Positions 10,401 through 21,735 of a stretch of DNA of 64,000 nucleotides are shown piece after piece (the first letter of the stretch is position 1; each line of letters opens with the position of its first letter). The notes under the pieces are model-generated. The model saw only the letters and a list, made by a program, of their open reading frames with translations, made no database searches and was not told the origin of the DNA. Source of the DNA: JAGVSR01 sp963825555. Lineage in GTDB: Bacteria; Pseudomonadota; Alphaproteobacteria; Rhizobiales; Hyphomicrobiaceae. The DNA is taken from contig CAWGTZ010000004.1 of NCBI GenBank assembly GCA_963825555.1, positions 1 through 64,000 of the forward strand, given 5' to 3'. The translations under genes and the position numbers were made by a program.

Positions 10401-10939
10401 GCGAGCACAATAACCGCGACGGGCAGTTCCCATGCTGTGCTCTCGGGGCTGATGAGAAGACCCCCGGCGATGGTGCCGATGAGAATGGCGGCGAAGGTCG
10501 CAGTTTCGATCAGTGCGTTGCCCGAAGAGATTTCCTTCTTGTCGAGAAGGGCCGGCAGGATGCCGTATTTGATCGGACCGAATAGCGCGGCCATTGCACC
10601 GAAACCGCCCAGTGCCACGAACAGCAGCGGGACTGAGTTCAGCCAGAAGCCCAGGGCCGCGACGAGCGCGATTGGAATCTCACAGAGTTTCAGCCGTTCG
10701 GCCACCTGGCCCTTGTCATACTTGTCGGCCAGTTCGCCGCCGAGTGCTGAAAGTAGAAAGAAGGGCGCCACCAGAACCGCGCCCGCCAGCGCGACCAGAG
10801 AGGCGCCTTCGCTCTCGCCGATCTTGAACAGGATCAGGATGACCAGGGCGTTTTTGACGAAGTTGTCGTTGAGCGCGGAGAGAAACTGGCACCAGAAAAG
10901 GGCAGCAAACCTGCGCGTGGCGAGAAGAGTCGGGAACAT
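7484..10939 (-). CDS. aas: LplT/acyltransferase/acyl-ACP synthetase fusion (Aas-type phospholipid acyl transferase)
   Basis: The 1151-residue polypeptide joins three activities. Residues about 1-420 form an MFS permease like LplT, the lysophospholipid flippase (start MFPTLLATRRFAALFWCQF). Residues about 430-640 form a PlsC-type acyltransferase with the H-x4-D box in PNHVSFLDAP and the substrate motif FPEGRLT. Residues about 650-1140 form an AMP-binding acyl-ACP synthetase (ILFTSGSEGTPKGV, HDTGD). In E. coli LplT and Aas are separate proteins that import and re-acylate lysophosphatidylethanolamine; the fused form is known in many alphaproteobacteria. It would act in inner-membrane phospholipid repair. 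The fusion is uninterrupted and all three active-site motifs are intact. Confidence 0.88.
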   Translation of the reverse strand: MFPTLLATRRFAALFWCQFLSALNDNFVKNALVILILFKIGESEGASLVALAGAVLVAPFFLLSALGGELADKYDKGQVAERLKLCEIPIALVAALGFWLNSVPLLFVALGGFGAMAALFGPIKYGILPALLDKKEISSGNALIETATFAAILIGTIAGGLLISPESTAWELPVAVIVLAGLGWLSASLIPRTGASAPELVITRNPLTSTFALLAELRSDAKLWTGGLITSWFWLVGAVALALLPVMLKDGMNGTQSVITFGLLVFTVGIAAGSMMAAKASKMRPNMALVPIGALLMALASLDLAWTAWGLTPSTVPLDVTGLLASYTGIRLAIGLFVLSLAGGLFIVPSFAAVQLWARDDHKARVIAACNVLSAAFMVGASLVLAGLQWAGFKVGALFLVLGLANLVMTGLVVRSWGKHGMKDVAMFLFRTFLRLEVKGYENLPEAGTRAIIAPNHVSFLDAPMMHAIMPDYASYAIDTGIAGRWWVKPFLRFAKAHPIDPTKPLSTRHLINDVKAGDTLVIFPEGRLTTTGGLMKVYDGTAMIADKADAIVVPVRIDGPERSHFGYLNRYQTKKSLFPKTTVTILPPVKLPVDETLRGKARRQAAGAALQDIMVNTAVMTANLEQTLFSALVEAKASRDTGKPAIEDALGTKLSYGKLIVGAQVLGRKIAPLVPEGAAVGVLLPNSAGVAVTFFALQSIGRVAAMLNFSAGAQNMAYACQAAKVDVILTSRGFVEKAKLADAITRLSEIAKIVYLEDVKATVGLRDKLFGLRQGSRPQVARKHDDPAAILFTSGSEGTPKGVVLSHKNLLANAFQCLHRIAVNGQDKVFNVMPVFHSFGLTGGLVMPLVGGVPVYLYPSPLHYRIVPELVYGSNATILFGTDTFLTGYARSAHPYDFHRIRLIVAGAEAVKDRTRQTYMDKFGVRILEGYGVTETAPVLAINTPLSNKSGTVGRLAPLMEARLDPVPGIEEGGRLFVRGPNVMLGYMRTENPGVLEPPHDGWHDTGDIVAIDAQGFISIKGRAKRFAKIAGEMVSLSAVEALAAELWPNLVTIVVSIPDARKGEKLVLLTTDKTVTREPFQRHVKAKGVSELNVPAEILVVESIPLLGSGKPDYMSATKLTKEKFAARPAKPVVLVEEPISSGEPKTAA

Positions 10940-11054
10940 GGGCTACTCAGATCCTGAGGGTTTTAAGTCATCGATCGCAGGAAGTGGCGTTGCGGGCCGG
11001 TTTCAGGCGATGCCCATCCGCTCACTAAACGCTGGAACTTGGTTAAAGAAGGGC

Positions 11055-11219
11055 TCAACCGGAGCGCCGTTGCATCTGAAGCCGCGCAGGAATTTCAGCC
11101 TCGCCAGCGTGCAGCCCACCGCGCGGCTTGGTGTTTTGGCACCCTACGATATTCGCCGCGAGAGGTGGGGTTGAGCCGTCGAGCGCTTCGAGGCAACGGC
11201 GGCCTAGCTCTGTCGGCAT
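11055..11219 (-). CDS. Small unknown ORF (54 codons) behind a strong regulated promoter
   Basis: I do not recognise the product (starts MPTELGRRCLEALDGS, two Cys, basic C-terminus, no membrane segment). It is listed because its upstream signals are unusually good. AGGAG lies 9 nt before the ATG, and a near-consensus promoter (TTGAAC-N16-TATATT) lies 35 nt further up with two matching palindromes over it. It ends 115 bp before aas on the same strand with no terminator between, so it may be the leader gene of the aas transcript. It may also be the stub of a deleted gene, or the promoter may mainly serve aas. Coding potential is unproven. Confidence 0.35.
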   Translation of the reverse strand: MPTELGRRCLEALDGSTPPLAANIVGCQNTKPRGGLHAGEAEIPARLQMQRRSG

Positions 11220-11235
11220 GTTGGGTTTCTCCTCT

Positions 11236-11282
11236 TGAACGATGTTCATATCGGAATATACATGTCCATGAACTTTGTTCAA
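11236..11282 (-). promoter_or_regulatory. Promoter overlapped by two TGAAC-N3-GTTCA operators
   Basis: Two 13-bp palindromes of the same form, TGAACGATGTTCA (11236-11248) and TGAACTTTGTTCA (11269-11281), have centres 33 bp apart, close to three helical turns. On the minus strand the second covers the -35 (TTGAAC, 11282-11277) of a promoter whose -10 is TATATT (11260-11255, 16-nt spacer). The first lies near the expected transcription start. This is a classic layout for a dimeric repressor of TetR or similar type. No such regulator gene is adjacent. Confidence 0.6.
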
Positions 11283-11433
11283 GTTGTGGCCTCATGTGTT
11301 TGCGGGGTTTGGTTATCGACCGGTTAATGGCGAGGTTGTCGGGGCGGGGCGGATGACGCGATGGTCCTTCTATCTGCCTAATCCGCCTAAGAGTGACGTT
11401 CCACGAGTGGTTGCCGAGAGCGTTGCGTCAGCG

Positions 11434-13464
11434 TCAGCGGCTGGCCGTCATCACCGGGGCGCGGCGCATCAGATCTTCGATCCGCGCGCGTTCGCGCTGG
11501 AAGTCGGAGAAGTCCTTTGCCGTCAGCTTGCGTTCGCGCGGTACCTGGATGGAGAGTGGGTCGACGAAACGCGTGTTGATGAGAACCTCGTAGTGCAGAT
11601 GGGGCCCTGACGACAGGCCCGTCGAGCCTACGTAGCCGATGACCTGGCCTTGGCGCACCTTCATGCCCCCCTTCAGGCCGGACGCGATGCGGCTCATGTG
11701 GCTGTACGCGGTCTGGTAGCCGTTGGCGTGCCGGATGCGCACATAGTTGCCGTTGTAGCCTTTACGTCCGGCCTCTTCGACCGTCCCGGTTCCGGCTGCG
11801 AGAATAGGTGTGCCGGTGGGGGCGGCCCAGTCGACGCCCGTATGCATTTTGCGCACGCCGAGAAGCGGATGGAAGCGCACGCCGAAGCCCGATGTGAGAC
11901 GCAGATCATCGCCGCGTATCGGCTTTCGCATGAGAAACTTGCGCGAGTTGTTGCCGTCTTTGTCATAGAAATCGACGACCCCGTCGGAGGTGCGGAAGCG
12001 AAAGTATGTCGAAGTTTCACCGGAACTCGTCAGCGCGGTATAGAGGAGTTCGCCCGGTGGACCCTCGGTCCCATTTTCCTGCTTCAGGTCGAAGAAGTAC
12101 TCGGCCGTATCATCAGCACGCAGGCGGCGGCGGAAATCGGTCTCAGAGGCGTGCACCTTAAGAACCTGCTGGATCGTCTCGGGAGGCACGTTCTGGACAA
12201 GGCTTGCGTGATAGAGGCTCGCATAGAGCGTCGAGTTTGCAGTGTCGGCTGCACTGAGTGACGTATTCACGAAGGCCTGCTGCTGCGGCAGCTCCGCGCT
12301 TGCGAGGAATTCACCTGCGGGGCTTCGGCTCACTGTAATGAGATGTTCGTGTCCATCACCGAAGACGGAGAATCTCGCAGGCTCCATCTTGCTGGAATCA
12401 TCCAGTGACGGCACGAGCGTGATGTGCACTTCCTGTCCCGGCTTGATCGCATCCTCGGGGAAGATCGTTTTCGACGGTTCGAGCATCTCCCGGATGAGCC
12501 ACGTTCCAGCGCCTGCGCCGGCGAGGATCTTGGCCAAGTTGTCCTTGTTTCCAACCTTGACGACGCGCACCTCGCGGTTTTCCAGTTCGTCGTCGGGCTC
12601 TTCGGCTTCTACGACCGACTTCACCAGCACCGTTGTATTCGGAGCGGCAAGGACTTGCGGGCGCGCCTCGTTCCCTGCGCCGGCTTGGGGCGCATCTGAA
12701 GCCGGGGCAGGTTCGTTGGCAGTCTGAGCCTCTTCGTTGTTGATCCGGGCAACGAGTTCGTCGACTTCGGAAGCATCGAGTTCCTGACCATCTTCACCGG
12801 GCAGGAAGCCGCCGAGGAGTTCCACGACCCGGACAGAGACATCCGATCGTTCTCGTTCTCCGTCCTCATTCTGGTTGCTGCCGGCGGGTTTGTTGTCCGC
12901 ATAAAGTTTCAGCGGATTGAAGGGGGGGATGACATCGGCATAGTTCGCAGGCACTGGCGCTAGTCGCGAGACGATGCGCACGTAGGGTTTTGCGTAAATG
13001 TATTCGCGGCCATTGCGGCGCTGCTTCAGGGTCTCGTGAATGATAAAGCGAGTTGACGTAGCGCCCGTTGTCACTTGCAGCCGGTCTGTCTTTGCGACGG
13101 CCCACTTCAGGCCGTCGTCGGGCCGATGGGGGGCGGGCATCGGGGCGACATTGGCGTCGATGCGGATGCGATCGAGTGCCGGCAACAGGCTCTCCGCCTG
13201 ATCGCGCGGATCCGTTGATCCGTAGATGACAACCACGATGGCGAGCGTGCCGACGGCGGCCGCAAGACAGGTGCTTAGTAGCCAGCGGAAACGACCGGAA
13301 CGGCGCGGGTCCGCATGATCGGACGTGTAGACGTCGGCGCGTGCGGTGCGACCACGCGATCCGCGATAGAGATGAGGCAGGCCGCCTTGCTGTTCAGGGT
13401 GGCGCATGGCGAGGGATCGGACCCCCGGGCGGGTGCGCGGTCGATGTCTCAGATTATGAGCCAC
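11434..13464 (-). CDS. M23 family peptidoglycan DD-metallopeptidase, membrane anchored
   Basis: The 676-residue protein has a cytoplasmic N-terminus and one transmembrane helix (about residues 60-82, LLSTCLAAAVGTLAIVVVIY). A long periplasmic region with acidic and Ala/Pro-rich stretches and LysM- or OapA-like segments follows. The C-terminal LytM/M23 domain carries zinc and catalytic residues in MHTGVDWAAPTGTPI and SSGPHLHYEV. Such enzymes cut peptide cross-links during growth or division, or act as inactive activators; here the His and Asp residues are present, so activity is expected. The start is GTG 13464 with GAAGGG upstream; ATG 13407 would remove 19 residues and lacks a binding site. 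Confidence 0.85.
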   Translation of the reverse strand: MAHNLRHRPRTRPGVRSLAMRHPEQQGGLPHLYRGSRGRTARADVYTSDHADPRRSGRFRWLLSTCLAAAVGTLAIVVVIYGSTDPRDQAESLLPALDRIRIDANVAPMPAPHRPDDGLKWAVAKTDRLQVTTGATSTRFIIHETLKQRRNGREYIYAKPYVRIVSRLAPVPANYADVIPPFNPLKLYADNKPAGSNQNEDGERERSDVSVRVVELLGGFLPGEDGQELDASEVDELVARINNEEAQTANEPAPASDAPQAGAGNEARPQVLAAPNTTVLVKSVVEAEEPDDELENREVRVVKVGNKDNLAKILAGAGAGTWLIREMLEPSKTIFPEDAIKPGQEVHITLVPSLDDSSKMEPARFSVFGDGHEHLITVSRSPAGEFLASAELPQQQAFVNTSLSAADTANSTLYASLYHASLVQNVPPETIQQVLKVHASETDFRRRLRADDTAEYFFDLKQENGTEGPPGELLYTALTSSGETSTYFRFRTSDGVVDFYDKDGNNSRKFLMRKPIRGDDLRLTSGFGVRFHPLLGVRKMHTGVDWAAPTGTPILAAGTGTVEEAGRKGYNGNYVRIRHANGYQTAYSHMSRIASGLKGGMKVRQGQVIGYVGSTGLSSGPHLHYEVLINTRFVDPLSIQVPRERKLTAKDFSDFQRERARIEDLMRRAPVMTASR

Positions 13465-13892
13465 GCGGCTTCAGCCCTTCTCAAGTCCAAGACATTCGCC
13501 TCCGCTCGGGGACCTAGTGCTCCCGGTCGGCGTGCGTGTCCTCGCAATCGTTTTTCTTTTCCCCCGTATCGGCGTCCCGATCCGGCCTTAAGCAGACTGT
13601 TCAGTGATGCGCGTCTGCGGTCAACGAAAAGTCCTGATTTATCGGGCTGTTTTGTGGCAGCGGTGGGGGCTTCTTGCGTGCGGCCCCCCACTTTCTGTTA
13701 GGTCTTGGTTACCCTGGGAACCCGCGGACGGGCTGTACCGGCCCCTGGCGGACGCATTTCAGGCGCTATTTGCACCATGCTGCAGCGCGTAAAATCGGCG
13801 GCGCGCGGCCTGTGGAAAACCATATAAATGCTTTTGAATCATGAGGTTGTAATTTCTCGCACGAGCGAGCAAAGATTTTTTTAAGGTAGGTG
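13465..13892. other. Intergenic region upstream of the rRNA promoter
   Basis: No gene can be supported here. The sequence changes from GC-rich to AT-richer towards the rRNA promoter, and an A/T tract (AAAGATTTTTTTAA, 13871-13884) just upstream of the -35 could serve as an UP element. Short open frames have no ribosome binding sites or recognisable products. Confidence 0.5.
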
Positions 13893-13921
13893 TTGACAGC
13901 GACCCGGCGTTCCTGTTTACT
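13893..13921 (+). promoter_or_regulatory. rRNA operon promoter
   Basis: TTGACA (perfect -35) is followed after 17 nt by TTTACT as the -10, and an A/T-rich tract lies just upstream. It is about 380 nt before the 16S gene, a usual leader length for rRNA operons. Additional promoters cannot be excluded. Confidence 0.65.
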
Positions 13922-14072
13922 GGTTCCTTGTCGGGGCACGCTAGTGCTTCGCCGCCCACGACGGGCATCGCTCTTCTCGAAACCTCGGTCTTCTACCGGG
14001 TCCACCCGGCAGGAGCCCTGTTGTCTCGAAAGCCATTCTAACAGGATTGGCTCGAGTAGTCGTCGTCGGGTT

Positions 14073-14084
14073 TGCTCTTTGACA
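14073..14084 (+). promoter_or_regulatory. boxA antitermination site in the rRNA leader
   Basis: TGCTCTTTGACA matches the boxA consensus (TGCTCTTTAACA) used by NusB/NusE antitermination in rRNA transcripts. It lies about 215 nt before the 16S gene. Confidence 0.75.
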
Positions 14085-14299
14085 ATTGAATTCGGAAGAA
14101 AGAGAAACGCAGGCGGCGGAGTCCTGGCGAGATCTCGAGCCCTCACGGGCTTTAGGTCGACAGATACTCTGGCGATATCTGCGTTTCAGCCATCACCATG
14201 ATATGTGTCCGGCAACGGATGCATGTCAGAGTGTGAAGGTGCCCGTTACGCAGTAATATCCTTGGAGATACCTCCAAGCCGATCCAGAAATCGAACTTT

Positions 14300-15789
<1,490 letters not shown>

Positions 15790-15941
15790 GAGCGAGTAGA
15801 TGCTGGTCTCTTTGAGATCGCTAAAGCACTCTCACTCTCATTAGAATATCGGGTTCAGAGACGGTATCGCTCTGAATCTTAGAATAATACGCGGGGCGCC
15901 GCCGCCTTCGTTTCTCTTTCTTCACATGGATGCACGCTTAA

Positions 15942-16018
15942 GGGCCTGTAGCTCAGTTGGTTAGAGCGCGCGCTTGATAAGCGTGAGGTCGGAAGTTCAA
16001 ATCTTCCCAGGCCCACCA
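15942..16018 (+). tRNA. tRNA-Ile (GAT)
   Basis: A 77-nt cloverleaf with acceptor GGGCCTG/CAGGCCC, encoded CCA, D-arm GCTCAGTTGGTTAGAGC, anticodon loop CTTGATAAG (anticodon GAT) and T-arm GGAAGTTCAAATCTTCC. It lies in the 16S-23S spacer, its standard place. Confidence 0.96.
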
Positions 16019-16084
16019 TTGTCTCGCTTTGGGCGGCACGATGTTGGGTTGGGAGTTTGAGTGACGCACGATCCGGAAAGGATT

Positions 16085-16160
16085 GGGGCCATAGCTCAGC
16101 TGGGAGAGCGGTAGCTTTGCAAGCTTCAGGTCGTCGGTTCGATCCCGTCTGGCTCCACCA
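16085..16160 (+). tRNA. tRNA-Ala (TGC)
   Basis: A 76-nt cloverleaf beginning GGGGCCATAGCTCAGC with anticodon loop TTTGCAA (anticodon TGC), T-loop GTTCGATCC and encoded CCA. It follows tRNA-Ile in the rRNA spacer. Confidence 0.96.
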
Positions 16161-16503
16161 TCCTTGTTGTTCGCGCGCTTGTCGCTGTGATCGCATCCAT
16201 GTCGAAGAGAAAAAGTTTCCGCCTGGCCAAGGCCACGGCGGTTAGATCCATGACATCGTAAAGAGGGGATATACCTGGGACGCTGGCTTCCGCCGGCGTC
16301 ACCCGAGAGCGTTTTGTGCCGCAAGGTTCAAGACGTGGAAGGGCTGGGGTTGCTCGTGAGAGCGGCTATGGCGCCGGGTTTATCCTGATGAAATTCTGGT
16401 CTTTCTGAGTAGTGTCCACCAAGCCGAGTGTGGCCTAGCAGAGGGCGTCCTTCTCCGGGCGTTCGATGTCGGGTAAGCACAGGTGGGCATTGCTAATGAG
16501 AGC

Positions 16504-19310
<2,807 letters not shown>

Positions 19311-19423
19311 GCTCTCATTAAGCAATGCTCATCGCTGCATCGCGGATATGTCCGCGTGTACAAGCAGCATGGGCGTAGGGCACGAACAGAAAGACCTCAA
19401 GAATTTCATCTCACAACTTCGCC

Positions 19424-19541
19424 GACCTGGTGGTTATGGCGGGGTGGATGCACCCGATCCCATTCCGAACTCGGCCGTGAAACGCCCCAGCGCCAATGGT
19501 ACTTCGTCTCAAGACGCGGGAGAGTAGGTCGCTGCCAGGTC
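19424..19541 (+). rRNA. rrf: 5S ribosomal RNA
   Basis: 118 nt with the terminal helix GACCTGG/CCAGGTC and the conserved CCGAACTCGG loop region. It is enclosed by a perfect 11-bp processing stem, TCTCACAACTT before and AAGTTGTGAGA after. No initiator tRNA follows, unlike in many rhizobial rRNA operons. Confidence 0.96.
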
Positions 19542-19615
19542 TGCAAAGTTGTGAGATAGAAATTTATTCATCAGGACAGCGGTTAAATCGCTGTGTCCCC
19601 TCTTTCATGGATTTG

Positions 19616-19651
19616 AAAAGGCCCGGCTTCCTCGTGAAGCCGGGCCTTTTT
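19616..19651 (+). terminator. Rho-independent terminator of the rRNA operon
   Basis: A perfect 15-bp stem (AAAAGGCCCGGCTTC / GAAGCCGGGCCTTTT) with a 5-nt loop is followed by T residues. It lies 75 nt after 5S rRNA. Confidence 0.92.
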
Positions 19652-19767
19652 CGTTTCCTCATAGCTTCCCTGACGTTTTGTCCGCCATTGTTTTTGGTTC
19701 ATCGGCCGCTGTCCTCAGTGGGGGCTTCGGGCCGTGCCGGGCAGTTGTTCCTCATCTGAAATCGTGA

Positions 19768-19798
19768 ACTGGAACAATTCAAAAACATAGCGATTGAC
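19768..19798 (+). promoter_or_regulatory. Irr-box-like palindrome plus TTGAC block upstream of the imelysin gene
   Basis: ACTGGAA-CAA-TTCAAAA (19768-19784) matches about 10 of 14 defined positions of the rhizobial Irr control element as I recall it (TTTAGAA-N3-TTCTAAA). It runs into AAAACATAGCGATTGAC (19782-19798). The same two parts occur at the same offset upstream of the siderophore receptor gene. TTGACG at 19794 could be a -35, which would put the palindrome at an activator position. Assignment to Irr is inference. Confidence 0.4.
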
Positions 19799-19868
19799 GA
19801 GAGTTAGCGGTCGCCATCAGGATGTGATTACGGGCGGCTTCGCGCGTCGCGTTCGATAAGAGCGCGGA

Positions 19869-19904
19869 CCTGATCTCGAGACCTTGCATCTCGACTATTA
19901 GGAG
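19869..19904 (+). promoter_or_regulatory. 36-nt leader element shared with the TonB receptor gene
   Basis: The element begins CCTGATCTCGAGACCTTG and ends in the ribosome binding site AGGAG. It is identical at 30 of 36 positions to 23486-23521 ahead of the TonB receptor, at the same place relative to the start codon. It contains direct repeats of ATCTCGA and a near-perfect GATCTCGAGATC palindrome. It might be an operator or, since it touches the ribosome binding site, an mRNA element controlling translation. Confidence 0.55.
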
Positions 19905-19910
19905 CTGTTG

Positions 19911-21287
19911 ATGCTCTCACGTCTTGCCGGCACCAGTCAGGTGCGGGGTTATTCTCAATCGGCGTCTTGTCGGAGACTATCCCGTGATCCGCAAAAAGTG
20001 CGGCGTTTCATGTGGGTCTGCTTGGCCGCTCTGTTTATTGCAGGGCAACCCCTTCTTGTTCGTGCTGACGTGCCATCGACCACCGCCGTGATCACGATCT
20101 ACGCTGATATAGCGCAGGCGAGCTACGCCGATAGTCACGCCGCGGCCGTTGAACTGCAGGCGGCCGTCGAGGTTCTTCTGACCAAGCCTTCCGAGCAGAG
20201 CCTCGCCGCAGCGCGCGCGGCGTGGGTCAAGGCGCGCGAGCCCTACATGCAGACAGAGGTCTTCCGCTTCGGAAACAAAATCGTCGACGACTGGGAAGGC
20301 AAGGTCAACGCCTGGCCCCTTGACGAAGGGCTGATCGATTATGTCTCGCGTGATTATACCGAGTCCGACAGCTCGGAGAACGAGGCCTATGCGATCAACG
20401 TCATTGCCAATACCGAATTGAAGATTGCCGGTGAGACGATCGATGCGTCGCGGATTACGCCGGAACTGCTTGTGCGCTCTCTCCATGAAGCGGGCGGTGT
20501 CGAGGCCAACGTCGCGACGGGCTATCACGCGATTGAGTTTCTGCTGTGGGGCCAGGATCTGAACGGTACCAGGCCGGGCGCCGGGGCTCGACCTGCAACG
20601 GATTTCGACGTGAATGACTGCACCGGTGGCAATTGTGATCGCCGGGGCGAATTCCTGAGAGTGGTAACGAATCTTCTCGTCGAACAGCTAAAGCTAATGG
20701 CTGGGCACTGGAGCGGAACGGGTATCGCACGCCGCGAGGTGATGAAGGATAACGGCAATGCTGGCCTTGTGGCGCTGTTCACCGGTCTCGGCAGTCTCAC
20801 CTACGGCGAGCTTGCCGGTGAGCGCATGAAGCTCGGCCTTCTCATCCATGACCCAGAGGAGGAGCATGACTGCTTCTCGGACAACACTCACTTCTCCCAC
20901 TACTTCAACGCCGTCGGCATTCGAAACATCTTCGAGGGTCACTACGTGCGCCGCGACGGCACCGAGGTCTCAGGACCGAGCGTTTCGGATCTCGTGAAAG
21001 CGAAATCTCCCGAACTCGATCGAAAGGTTCGGGGATCGATCAACGAGACCATGAAGCTGATGTCCGCGATGGTCGAGCGCGCCAAGACCGTCGAGGCCTA
21101 CGATCAGATGATCGGTGAAGACAATCCTGAGGGAAATGCGGTGGTCCAGGCTGTCATCGATGCGCTCGCCGTCCAGGCCAAGGCGTTCGAGGAAGCCATT
21201 CAGCTGCTTGGTATCGAAGGTATCGCTTTCATGGGATCCGACAGTCTTGATTCTCCTGACCAAGTTCTCGAAGAGAATAAGGGTTAG
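19911..21287 (+). CDS. Imelysin-family periplasmic iron-regulated protein (peptidase M75-like)
   Basis: The 458-residue product has a long N-terminal extension ahead of a signal sequence (about residues 34-52, MWVCLAALFIAGQPLLVRAD). The imelysin domain carries the signature GYHAIEFLLWGQD (GxHxxE). Imelysin proteins are periplasmic or outer-membrane-associated, bind iron and are induced by iron limitation; peptidase activity is doubtful. ATG 19911 is chosen because GGAG lies 6-7 nt upstream. It leads an iron locus with a small Cys protein and a di-heme oxidoreductase, an arrangement also seen in other Rhizobiales. Confidence 0.88.
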   Translation: MLSRLAGTSQVRGYSQSASCRRLSRDPQKVRRFMWVCLAALFIAGQPLLVRADVPSTTAVITIYADIAQASYADSHAAAVELQAAVEVLLTKPSEQSLAAARAAWVKAREPYMQTEVFRFGNKIVDDWEGKVNAWPLDEGLIDYVSRDYTESDSSENEAYAINVIANTELKIAGETIDASRITPELLVRSLHEAGGVEANVATGYHAIEFLLWGQDLNGTRPGAGARPATDFDVNDCTGGNCDRRGEFLRVVTNLLVEQLKLMAGHWSGTGIARREVMKDNGNAGLVALFTGLGSLTYGELAGERMKLGLLIHDPEEEHDCFSDNTHFSHYFNAVGIRNIFEGHYVRRDGTEVSGPSVSDLVKAKSPELDRKVRGSINETMKLMSAMVERAKTVEAYDQMIGEDNPEGNAVVQAVIDALAVQAKAFEEAIQLLGIEGIAFMGSDSLDSPDQVLEENKG

Positions 21288-21295
21288 GGAGCGTC

Positions 21296-21538
21296 ATGGG
21301 AGGGGAGCAACGCACCAACAAGAGCTGGATCGCGATCCGGCACCGCCTTAAGCGCACCGCCCTCCCCATTGCAGGGACGATCGCTGTCACGATCGCGGCG
21401 ATTTTTCTTCTCTTTGCATCCGGTTCCCGGGCCGATGATGATTTGCCGGAATGCATACCTGATCCGTCGATGGCGATGCAGGATTGCCGTTCGTGCGCAA
21501 TTACGAAGCTGCTTTGGAGATCGTCTATGCGTTCGTGA
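21296..21538 (+). CDS. Small exported Cys-containing protein, unknown
   Basis: An 80-codon ORF starts 8 nt after the imelysin stop with AGGGAG before the ATG, so it looks translationally coupled. Residues about 18-46 form a basic-then-hydrophobic export signal (KRTALPIAGTIAVTIAAIF) ending GSRADDD. The short mature part has four Cys in PECIPDPSMAMQDCRSC. CRSCAI lacks the His of a heme site. I do not recognise it. It may be a genuine small periplasmic partner of the iron system or a truncated gene; the C-terminal tail (LLWRSSMRS) looks degenerate. Confidence 0.45.
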   Translation: MGGEQRTNKSWIAIRHRLKRTALPIAGTIAVTIAAIFLLFASGSRADDDLPECIPDPSMAMQDCRSCAITKLLWRSSMRS

Positions 21539-21735
21539 TCGTAGCTGTTTGGCCCCGTATGCCGGTTGGCAAGTATGTCTGAGGATCCGCTTTCAACCGT
21601 ACCGGTCTCTCGCGGCACGCAACTCTTGTCGTCCGCCGCTGTCCTTGGGGTGCGCTTGAGCGTCACCTCCTGACGGGGCCGGTTCTGTGAAACGCAATTG
21701 ATCGCGGAGAGTCATCCCAACATATTGATGAGATT

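Noticed and set aside
13449..13691. 80-codon minus-strand frame overlapping the M23 gene start region
   Set aside because: Arg/Gly-rich low-quality peptide without ribosome binding site; it lies in the rRNA upstream region.
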